From: Actinomycetota bacterium
Lineage (GTDB): Bacteria > Actinomycetota > Actinomycetes > Nanopelagicales > Nanopelagicaceae
DNA length: 5,489 nucleotides
Assembly (NCBI GenBank): GCA_013205455.1
Contig: JABMMO010000073.1
Location: 1-5,489 of the forward strand
Direction: 5' to 3'
Below the pieces are notes generated by a model. It made no database searches. It saw nothing but the letters and a program-made list of their open reading frames with translations, and had not been told where the DNA came from. A program made the translations under genes and the position numbers. This document shows, one piece after another, positions 1 to 5,446 of the stretch; position 1 is the first letter of the stretch, and the number at the start of each line of letters is the position of its first letter.

Positions 1-2
1 AA

Positions 3-452
3 AAAGCTGTGTTAAAAGTCGAGTCTCACATAAAAGACGCAATTTCCAAGGGGGCAAAATTAATACAAGGCGGAAATCGAGTGTCTCAGACTGGAACCTT
101 TTTTGAACCAACTATCCTTTCTGATGTAACAGAAAAAATGTTGCTTTGTCATGAGGAGACGTTTGGTCCGATTGCTGGAATTATTAAATTCAAGACTGAA
201 GCTGAAGCGATAAAAATCGCAAACAATACGCCATTTGGCTTAGCCGCATATTTTTTTACAATGGATAATGCTAGAACTTGGCGGGTGGGAGAAGCTCTAG
301 AAGCAGGTGTAATTGGTATTAACACTGGTCTTATTTCCTATGAAGGCGCTCCTTTCGGTGGCGTTAAAGAATCGGGAATTGGGCGAGAAGGCTCGCTTCA
401 TGGAATTGAAGAATTCCTGGAAATAAAGTATCTCTGCATAGATCAAATTTGA
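3..452 (+). CDS. Aldehyde dehydrogenase, succinate-semialdehyde type (C-terminal part, 5' truncated by window edge)
   Basis: This is the last ~150 residues of an NAD(P)-dependent aldehyde dehydrogenase, which oxidises a semialdehyde to the acid in the cytoplasm. The frame is open to the window's left edge, and the codons before the GTG at 9 still match the family, so that GTG is internal. Visible signatures are EETFGP (153-170; its Glu contacts the cofactor), NNTPFGLAAYFF, the GINTG segment, and APFGGVKESG followed by GREGS (from 348), ending LEIKYLC. This C-terminus closely resembles E. coli GabD, succinate-semialdehyde dehydrogenase (about 480 aa). The catalytic cysteine lies upstream of the window and cannot be checked. 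Related enzymes for glutarate semialdehyde, alpha-ketoglutarate semialdehyde or sulfolactaldehyde share these motifs, so the substrate is open. The TGA at 450-452 converges on the IclR gene with a 9-bp gap. Confidence 0.9.
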   Translation, partial: KAVLKVESHIKDAISKGAKLIQGGNRVSQTGTFFEPTILSDVTEKMLLCHEETFGPIAGIIKFKTEAEAIKIANNTPFGLAAYFFTMDNARTWRVGEALEAGVIGINTGLISYEGAPFGGVKESGIGREGSLHGIEEFLEIKYLCIDQI

Positions 453-461
453 TCACAGTCA

Positions 462-1244
462 TCACTTTTGCAGCTGAAGAATTAATTCTATCTCTTTTAC
501 ATGTTCTCTCAGTAAAGGTAAAAATTTAGAAACAAGGTCCTCTTTGCTAGTACGACCAGCGTGCGCACTGACATTTGCGGCAGCAATAACCAATCCATTT
601 TTACCATGAATTGGAATAGAAACTGATTGAACACCATATTCTAATTCTTCGATAGTTATTGCAAATCCATTTTTCTTTATCTCAGCAAGTGCTGCTCGCA
701 AAATTTTTTCATCAGTGATTGTCTTTGGAGTAAGTTTCTCAAGTTTTACTGTTTTGAAATAATCTTCGATTTCGACATCTGATAAAGAAGCCAGTAATAC
801 TCTCCCCATAGAGGTTGCATATGCAGGCAGTTGAGCACCAACCCCTAAATTAATTGTCATAATTCGCTTGGAAGCTGCTCGACAAATATAAATCACGTTG
901 TGACCTTGGAGCACAGAGACTGAGCATGATTCATGCAATTTATTTGTTAACTCTTCTAAATGAGTTTGTGCAATTGACACTAAGTTAAACGAACTCAGGT
1001 AGGCATATCCAAGCTCTAAGACTCGCGGCTTTAGGTAAAAGTGCCGTCCCGTGCTCCCTACATAGTTCAACTCTTCTAAGGTTAATAGAAACCGCCGAGC
1101 GGTAGCCCGAGTAAATCCGGTTAACTCTGCTACTTCAGAGAGTGTAAGTTCGGGATTTTTCTCGTTAAAAACTTTTATAATTGAAAGTCCACGATCTACT
1201 GATTGAACAAAATCCTTTGACTTTTTACCAGCATCACTATTCAT
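462..1244 (-). CDS. IclR-family transcriptional regulator, PcaR/PcaU/PobR type
   Basis: This is a 260-residue DNA-binding regulator, the usual length for the family. Residues about 12-75 form the winged helix-turn-helix: FVQSVDRGLSIIKVF leads into LTLSEVAELTG and a recognition helix with TRATARRFLLTL, then RVLELGYAYLSS. This wording is typical of the PcaR/PcaU/PobR subgroup, which mostly regulates aromatic and beta-ketoadipate catabolism. The effector-binding domain fills about 80-255 and shows GAQLPAYATSMGRVLLA (135-152) and EELEYGVQSVSIPIH (199-213). The gene lies 32 bp downstream of the FAD oxidoreductase on the same strand, so the two are probably co-transcribed and the regulator may control its own operon. 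The likely operator region is 3020-3168. The start is ATG at 1242-1244; no strong Shine-Dalgarno precedes it (AGAAAAGATAATTGATAG). The family is certain; the effector is unknown and need not be aromatic. Confidence 0.95.
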   Translation of the reverse strand: MNSDAGKKSKDFVQSVDRGLSIIKVFNEKNPELTLSEVAELTGFTRATARRFLLTLEELNYVGSTGRHFYLKPRVLELGYAYLSSFNLVSIAQTHLEELTNKLHESCSVSVLQGHNVIYICRAASKRIMTINLGVGAQLPAYATSMGRVLLASLSDVEIEDYFKTVKLEKLTPKTITDEKILRAALAEIKKNGFAITIEELEYGVQSVSIPIHGKNGLVIAAANVSAHAGRTSKEDLVSKFLPLLREHVKEIELILQLQK

Positions 1245-1276
1245 CTATCAATTATCTTTTCTATTTGGGAAATGAG

Positions 1277-3019
1277 TCATAAAAACTCAGAATCGTCAGA
1301 GTGAGCTATATCTCCTATAGTAACGGGCTTTATTGGAACCTGTACTTTAAAACTAGAGAACTCATTTACCATTTCGCCACTATGTTTTGCCACAAGGTGC
1401 TGGACGATAACCGAGCAATAGCGGCCTTGACACTTTCCCATACCAGCCCGCGTAATTCGTTTTACTGCATCTGCCGTAAAAACGTCTGAAGATATCTGAG
1501 ATTTTATATCTTTGTGGGTGAGGTTCATGCATCGACAAACAATTGTCTCATCACTTGCTAGTTCATCTAGAAAAGTTGGCGCATCAAAGATCCGCCAAAG
1601 CAAATTTTGAAATAATAAATGCCGGTTTAAATTCAAAATTGTAAGTGCTATTAAAGGTAGTTCTAAAAGTTTTTTAAAAATTATTTTAGTACTTTTATTT
1701 ACAAGCTGATTTTTTATTTTAAAAGCCATTAGCTTTCCCCGACTTTTAGCAACTTGTGCACCATTGATTCCAGCGCTATCTCCAACCACCCAGACATGTG
1801 GCTTGCTACTTCTGCCAAATAAAGTTGTTATTGTTTTAAGCCCAAGATTAGGGTCAATTTTATGATTACAGCCTAGATTTTGGGCTATTTCATTTGCTGA
1901 ATAAAATCCAAATCCAAGAGTGAGCGCATCAACATTAAATTGATGGACTCGATTTTTATCTACAATTTTATTTTTGCTTACTTTTGCGATTTTTACGGCT
2001 TCAATCTGCCCTTCACCGACAATATTAGTAGGAATGTGCGAAGTAAAAACTGGGATGGATTTTCGCTTTAACGTTAGAAAGTAACCTAAACCTCTGACCC
2101 CTATGCGAGGAGCTAGAATTCCCAAAATTATACTTAGTAAAATTCTTTTCAAAGTGAAAAGATTTGCCGACTCCGCGTACCCTACAACGTCTGTTCCTGA
2201 TTTGGTTAATTCAGCAGCAATCTGAAGATTCAGTGGACCATTTCCAGCAACAAAAACTTTTTTTCCTGGTGCAACTTGATAACTTCGAAGTAACGTCTGG
2301 GCGGCACCAGTAGTCATCACACCAGGCAATGTCCAGCCCGCAAGTAATAAACCTTTTTCGTAAGCACCTGTTGCTAAAACAAGTTCTTTTTGATTAAATA
2401 CAAATCGATTCTTTTCATCACTACCCAGCAGATAGTCATAGCCAAATACTCCCCAAACACTAACTCCAGAATAAATTTTTACCTGAGAACGCCGAATTTT
2501 ATCGATTAGTACGCGCCCTTCATGAAATTGAGAATCAAGGGATTCAAAATTCAGATCAAATTCGGGAGCAGGTTGCTTAAAATATTGACCACCTGGGTTT
2601 TTGCGTTCGTCGACAATCGCAACCGACAACCCTGATTTAGATAACTTCTTTGCAAGAGATAGTCCGGCAGGTCCAGCACCAATAATTAGCACATCAGAGT
2701 GAACTTTTAGTTCTTTTTTTTGTAACACGTTAACAGATGTATTTATTTTACGATGTTGTTTCTGGATAGCCACATTCATTCCATGGCTCATTTGTTGCAT
2801 ACAAGCAAGTACTCCAGAAGCCTCATCAACCTCAACTTGACATTCGTGGCAGACACCCATTCCACAATAAATACCACGATTTGTGTTTGACTCCGTACTT
2901 CTAAAAATCTTTATATTATTACTAGTCAGTGCTGCCGCAATCGAATCACCTTTTTTAGCTTCATAAGAATTACCTTCGAAGGTAAAGTCAATCTTTTTGA
3001 AACCTTTATGCTCTTTCAT
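1277..3019 (-). CDS. FAD-dependent oxidoreductase with N-terminal [2Fe-2S] ferredoxin domain and C-terminal BFD-like iron-sulfur domain (HcnA-HcnB / SoxA-like fusion)
   Basis: Residue numbers count from the TTG at 3076. Residues about 28-105 are a ferredoxin-like domain with C71, C76, C79 and C92 (C-x4-C-x2-C-x12-C). The FAD Rossmann motif GAGPAG is at 133-138, with D156/E157 ending the next strand and GGQYF at 162-166. LATGAYEKG is at 234-242. A second dinucleotide motif, GNGPLNLQ, is at 278-285, and VVGDSAGINGA at 430-440 closes the FAD site. C514, C516, C549 and C554 (C-x-C, then C-x4-C) form a BFD-like [2Fe-2S] site. This order matches the HcnA and HcnB subunits of hydrogen cyanide synthase fused together, and alpha subunits of sarcosine, opine and D-hydroxyproline oxidising complexes. 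In those complexes a DadA/HcnC-like beta subunit oxidises the amine; none is adjacent here, so the substrate is unknown. I prefer the ATG at 3017-3019 (580 aa, GGA four bases upstream) because family homology starts just after it. A TTG at 3074-3076 (599 aa, AGG five bases upstream) remains possible. Confidence 0.92.
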   Translation of the reverse strand: MKEHKGFKKIDFTFEGNSYEAKKGDSIAAALTSNNIKIFRSTESNTNRGIYCGMGVCHECQVEVDEASGVLACMQQMSHGMNVAIQKQHRKINTSVNVLQKKELKVHSDVLIIGAGPAGLSLAKKLSKSGLSVAIVDERKNPGGQYFKQPAPEFDLNFESLDSQFHEGRVLIDKIRRSQVKIYSGVSVWGVFGYDYLLGSDEKNRFVFNQKELVLATGAYEKGLLLAGWTLPGVMTTGAAQTLLRSYQVAPGKKVFVAGNGPLNLQIAAELTKSGTDVVGYAESANLFTLKRILLSIILGILAPRIGVRGLGYFLTLKRKSIPVFTSHIPTNIVGEGQIEAVKIAKVSKNKIVDKNRVHQFNVDALTLGFGFYSANEIAQNLGCNHKIDPNLGLKTITTLFGRSSKPHVWVVGDSAGINGAQVAKSRGKLMAFKIKNQLVNKSTKIIFKKLLELPLIALTILNLNRHLLFQNLLWRIFDAPTFLDELASDETIVCRCMNLTHKDIKSQISSDVFTADAVKRITRAGMGKCQGRYCSVIVQHLVAKHSGEMVNEFSSFKVQVPIKPVTIGDIAHSDDSEFL

Positions 3020-3168
3020 AAGTTCCGAATCCAACCTTCTCTTTAATAAATTTAGCAGTAAGCCTAGTTTTGACAACTTTGCCTATTGTTTCATAAAACT
3101 CGCCTGGGATAGAGTTTGAGATTAGGTTTGTTTAACTTGCGGCTAAATTATTGAACATAGGGAGAATA
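3020..3168. promoter_or_regulatory. Divergent intergenic region between the FAD oxidoreductase and the SDR gene
   Basis: This stretch separates two divergently read genes (92 bp if the oxidoreductase uses its upstream TTG) and must hold both promoters. On the plus strand, TAAATT at 3144-3149 could be a -10 box placing transcription start a few bases before the SDR ribosome site, but no good -35 lies 16-18 bp upstream. A weak dyad, GTTT-cata-AAAC (3088-3099), is the only inverted repeat I saw. The IclR protein encoded in the oxidoreductase operon is the natural candidate to bind here. The promoter role follows from gene layout; the exact boxes are weakly supported. Confidence 0.45.
3159..3164 (+). 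promoter_or_regulatory. Ribosome binding site that sets the SDR start
   Basis: AGGGAG lies four bases before the TTG at 3169-3171. The earlier in-frame TTG at 3151 has no purine-rich sequence upstream. This decides for the shorter protein beginning (M)ATENELSEKV, in which the cofactor fold starts about ten residues in, as is usual for the family. Confidence 0.7.
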
Positions 3169-3942
3169 TTGGCTACCGAAAATGAACTATCTGAAAAAGT
3201 AATTCTTGTAACAGGGGCATCCAAAGGTATAGGCGCAGCAATAGTTACTGCGCTCGGCGAACAAGGAGCTTTCATAATTGCACATTATGGGAGTGATCGG
3301 GATGGTGTCGAAAAAGCTCTACAGGGAATTGATTTGAGTAAAAAGTTGATTATTCAATCAGATTTGGCCACTGATAATGGATTTAAGAAATTATGGGATG
3401 AAGCGCTTGCATGGAAGGGGCGAGTTCATGTTCTGGTCGCAAATGCTGGTGTCATGCCAGAAGCGGCAATCACAGATTCCGACGAAATCTGGAACTCTGC
3501 TTGGGAAAGCGCTTTTGCTGTAAATGTTCGCTCGAATGCTTTCTTAATTCGTGAAGCAACTATGCATTTTTTAAACACTGGTGGTGGAGTGATTATTGGA
3601 ATTACTAGCTGGGCAGCACAGCGCGGTTCCGGAAACCCAAAACTTGCGGGGTATGCGGCATCAAAAGCACCGATAGCTGCTCTATTAAAAACTATTGCAA
3701 AGAATTACGCAAAACAAAATATTTATGCTTATTTAATAGCACCAGGAATAGTCCGCACTGCAATGTCAGAAGCATCAGCTAAAAGCATGGGCGGTGAAGA
3801 AGTACTCACTTCAACATTAGCAATGGGTGAATGGGTTCCACCATCAGAGATTGCATCTTTGGTTACTTTTTTATCCACAGGTACACGTAAACACTTAACT
3901 GGATCGACATTTGATATAAATGGAGCGACATATATTCGATAA
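3169..3942 (+). CDS. Short-chain dehydrogenase/reductase (classical SDR family)
   Basis: This 257-residue cytoplasmic NAD(P)-dependent oxidoreductase has the normal length for a classical SDR. Counting from the TTG at 3169, the cofactor motif TGASKGIG is at 15-22, NAG at 92-94, the active-site Asn at N119, Ser at S147 (ITSWAA), and YAASK at 162-166 supplies the catalytic Tyr162 and Lys166. PGIVRT (192-197) and the C-terminal TGSTFDINGA are also typical. The segment after strand 2 (HYGSDRDG) has no acidic residue at its tip and contains Arg44, which slightly favours NADP; this is inference. The Ser-Tyr spacing is 15 rather than the common 13, implying a short insertion in the active-site loop. 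The gene diverges from the FAD oxidoreductase and probably shares its regulation. It converges on trhA with a 14-bp gap. Substrate unknown; FabG-like, sugar and polyol dehydrogenases all share these motifs. Confidence 0.94.
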   Translation: MATENELSEKVILVTGASKGIGAAIVTALGEQGAFIIAHYGSDRDGVEKALQGIDLSKKLIIQSDLATDNGFKKLWDEALAWKGRVHVLVANAGVMPEAAITDSDEIWNSAWESAFAVNVRSNAFLIREATMHFLNTGGGVIIGITSWAAQRGSGNPKLAGYAASKAPIAALLKTIAKNYAKQNIYAYLIAPGIVRTAMSEASAKSMGGEEVLTSTLAMGEWVPPSEIASLVTFLSTGTRKHLTGSTFDINGATYIR

Positions 3943-3956
3943 ATTTTTAAATTTGA

Positions 3957-4619
3957 TTAACGAATAATCACAATTACTGCAGCTGCGAAGTGAGTTAAGA
4001 ATGCAGCAGCGGTCATTGCGTGAAAGAGTTCGTGAAAGCCAAACCAGTTGATGGAGAAATTAGGTTTCTTCAACGCGTAAATGATTCCACCAGCAGAGTA
4101 AAGAACGCCGCCAGTAAGAATTAAAACAAAGACCGCAACGCCGCCAACTTTCCAGAAAGTTGGGAGATAGAAAACTGCGGCCCAACCGAGCGCAATATAG
4201 ATAGGTACGTATAACCAACGCGGCGCATTAATCCAAGCGATTCTAAATATTGCGGCAGCTAGCGCTCCGCCCCATACCGCGGAAAGCAAGATGATTGCTT
4301 GATTTTTCTCGAGCAGGAAGATTGCAAATGGTGTGTATGTGCCAGCAATAAGAATTGGTATGTTGGCGTGATCAATTCTGCGCCAGAGCGCATGTGGGCC
4401 AGGTTTCCATTTTACGCGGTGATAAAGCGCGCTACAAGTAAAAAGCGTTACGGCAGTGAGAGTAAAGATGCCGGCAGTTATTCGACCACGAAGTTCGCCA
4501 GCAATGGTCATAAGTATTAAGCCGCCGACAAGTGATACGGGGGACATGACAAGATGAATTACTCCACGCAATTTTGGTTTAGTTAACTGCAACCGATCCA
4601 ATTTACTTGGTCTTGTCAT
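3957..4619 (-). CDS. trhA: TrhA / hemolysin III family (PAQR superfamily) membrane protein
   Basis: This 220-residue integral membrane protein has about seven hydrophobic helices (roughly 22-41, 48-66, 84-104, 108-128, 134-152, 158-182 and 200-219). Family motifs are RGVIH (18-22), SALYHR (63-68), RRIDHANI (80-87), GTYTPF (93-98) and FGFHELFHA (193-201). His67, His196 and His200, with Asp83, correspond to the PAQR metal-site residues, which bind zinc in adiponectin receptors. Bacterial members (YqfA/TrhA) are linked to membrane fluidity homeostasis; the 'hemolysin' name is historical. The wording strongly resembles actinobacterial homologues. Its ATG at 4617-4619 lies inside the end of the upstream PIN gene (17-nt overlap), with no strong Shine-Dalgarno (GATGAAAGCCGTTT precedes it). 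Translation may therefore depend on ribosomes finishing the toxin gene. Later ATGs would remove the conserved RGVIH motif. Confidence 0.95.
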   Translation of the reverse strand: MTRPSKLDRLQLTKPKLRGVIHLVMSPVSLVGGLILMTIAGELRGRITAGIFTLTAVTLFTCSALYHRVKWKPGPHALWRRIDHANIPILIAGTYTPFAIFLLEKNQAIILLSAVWGGALAAAIFRIAWINAPRWLYVPIYIALGWAAVFYLPTFWKVGGVAVFVLILTGGVLYSAGGIIYALKKPNFSINWFGFHELFHAMTAAAFLTHFAAAVIVIIR

Positions 4620-4986
4620 AAACGGCTTTCATCAAACGATCGAAGGTGTAGAGCTCCTGTTTGTGATGGAGTGCAGTAGCAATAATTATCGCATCTACTA
4701 GCGTAATCTTATTCCTACTTCTGATTTGTGCAGCGCGTTGCGCTATTTCGCTATTTACGTCAAGAATAGTGAATCGATCTGTAATCAACTTTGAAGTCAT
4801 ATGAAAGTGCGCATCGCTCATACGCATTGGAGCAACCAGAGTTTCGGCTTGGGTTATGGCGCTGATATTCATTCTGGTGCCAGCTGGCAACTTTCGCAGT
4901 TGGGTTTTAGCGCTCTCGTGGTGTGAATCAGCGGCTTCAAGCGCAGCAATTAAGAACGAGGTATCAATTAATACTTCGATCCCCAC
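4603..4986 (-). CDS. vapC: PIN-domain ribonuclease, VapC-type toxin
   Basis: This 127-residue single-domain protein has the usual size for VapC toxins, Mg2+-dependent endoribonucleases that cleave tRNA, rRNA or mRNA when freed from their antitoxin. The four acidic active-site positions are present: D8 in VLIDTSFLIAAL, E48 in QAETL, D98 in LVDAIIIATAL and D116 in YTFDR. It therefore looks catalytically intact. The start is GTG at 4984-4986, preceded by a strong ribosome site, and overlaps the upstream antitoxin gene by 19 nt, a common VapBC layout. The 3' end overlaps trhA by 17 nt. Expression is probably controlled by the VapB-VapC complex at the promoter upstream of 5261. The RNA target cannot be deduced. 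Confidence 0.93.
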   Translation of the reverse strand: MGIEVLIDTSFLIAALEAADSHHESAKTQLRKLPAGTRMNISAITQAETLVAPMRMSDAHFHMTSKLITDRFTILDVNSEIAQRAAQIRSRNKITLVDAIIIATALHHKQELYTFDRLMKAVYDKTK

Positions 4987-5261
4987 TCGTCCCTCTCTTT
5001 GCGCAGATCAAAATCAATATAAGTTCCAGAAAGTGCGCCAAAAAGGGATTCAATGGCCGAGTCTGCTTTTGCAATAACAATTTCGCCGCTCTTATTAAAT
5101 TTGAAATTCACTAATTCATTTGGCGCGATGCCTGCTTGGCGAAGAATTTCTACTGGAATTGTTACTTGATTCTTGCTGCTAACTCGAGATGAGAGCGTCC
5201 GACCTTTTCGAGTTCGCTTGAATGGCTGATTCGCTTTCTTAGCCTTTACTTTGTCACTCAT
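4968..5261 (-). CDS. vapB: AbrB/MazE/SpoVT-type antitoxin, VapB-like
   Basis: This 97-residue DNA-binding antitoxin is paired with the PIN toxin. After a lysine/arginine-rich N-terminal tail (1-22), residues about 24-66 form the swapped-hairpin AbrB domain: SSRVSSKNQVTIPVEIL, then APNELVNFKFNKSGEIVI. Residues 67-97 (SLFGALSGTYIDF, LRKERDEWGSKY) resemble VapB tails that wrap around the toxin and block its active site. The start is ATG at 5259-5261. The bases before it (TTAACCTCTACCT) contain no Shine-Dalgarno, so the message may be leaderless or nearly so. The basic tail is longer than in many VapB proteins and could strengthen DNA binding (inference). It is the first gene of the vapB-vapC-trhA unit. 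Confidence 0.9.
   Translation of the reverse strand: MSDKVKAKKANQPFKRTRKGRTLSSRVSSKNQVTIPVEILRQAGIAPNELVNFKFNKSGEIVIAKADSAIESLFGALSGTYIDFDLRKERDEWGSKY
4991..4997 (-). promoter_or_regulatory. Ribosome binding site of the PIN toxin gene
   Basis: On the minus strand GAGAGGG is followed by ACGA and then the GTG start, a near-ideal Shine-Dalgarno lying inside the antitoxin coding sequence. It supports the GTG as the true toxin start. It is stronger than anything before the antitoxin or trhA starts, so the three genes may be translated at different rates. Confidence 0.7.
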
Positions 5262-5413
5262 AGGTAGAGGTTAACAGAGATCTGTGCGCTCAAAATTGCG
5301 AAAAGCGGGATTTTGTGGGCTCTGATCACTTGTGAATCCGGCGTGTCGGGAGGGCAAAAAGGGCCTTTTTCTAGGGGAGCAGGAGTAAAGGACCCGTTTT
5401 GACCATACCTATA
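5262..5413. other. Intergenic region upstream of the vapB antitoxin gene
   Basis: I see no confident gene here. It must carry the promoter of the vapB-vapC-trhA unit on the minus strand. TGTTAA, nine bases before the antitoxin ATG, is a possible -10 box, but I found no convincing -35. AAAAAGGGCCTTTTT (5356-5370) is a perfect odd-centred dyad, and GATCAC-tt-GTGAATC (5324-5338) is an imperfect inverted repeat. Either could be a protein-binding site. If the plus-strand hairpin at 5414 ends a real transcript, that transcript would arise here. Confidence 0.4.
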
Positions 5414-5446
5414 GGCGTGAGTTACTCTCACGCCCTGCTCTTTTTT
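5414..5446 (+). terminator. Rho-independent terminator-like hairpin (plus strand)
   Basis: GGCGTGAG (5414-5421) pairs perfectly with CTCACGCC (5427-5434) around a five-base loop, followed after six bases by TTTTTT (5441-5446). The T-run lies only on the plus-strand side, so it reads as a plus-strand terminator, although the gap before the T-run is longer than ideal. No plus-strand gene lies between the antitoxin and this hairpin, so it would end a short RNA or act as an attenuator for a gene beyond the right edge. It could also simply protect against antisense transcription into the neighbouring gene. Confidence 0.6.

Noticed and set aside
1273..1289. Inverted repeat TGAGT-N7-ACTCA at the oxidoreductase stop codon
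   Set aside because: The 5-bp arms have little GC and no T-run on the minus strand, and iclR follows in the same direction, so it is unlikely to be a terminator.
1301..1489. Plus-strand 62-codon ORF
   Set aside because: It lies antisense inside the C-terminal iron-sulfur part of the FAD oxidoreductase, resembles no protein family, and is explained by the opposite-strand gene.
3151..3168. Six-codon N-terminal extension of the SDR from the TTG at 3151
   Set aside because: No ribosome site precedes it, while AGGGAG stands correctly before the TTG at 3169. The extension also contains that ribosome site.
4299..4520. Plus-strand 73-codon ORF
   Set aside because: It lies antisense within trhA, whose membrane motifs are unmistakable, and has no family features or good ribosome site.
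4856..5114. Two overlapping plus-strand ORFs (4856-5077 and 4923-5114)
   Set aside because: Both are antisense to the vapC and vapB genes, which have intact motifs. The plus-strand products look random.
5329..5390. Resemblance to a cobalamin riboswitch (GTGAATCCGGCG)
   Set aside because: The following consensus (CCCGC and ACTGT boxes) is absent; the sequence reads CGGGAGGGC, so the match is a short coincidence.
5399..5427. Plus-strand promoter TTGACC with TTACTC 17 bp downstream
   Set aside because: The -35 is good but the -10 is poor and lies in the loop and stem of the terminator hairpin, so a promoter here is unlikely.
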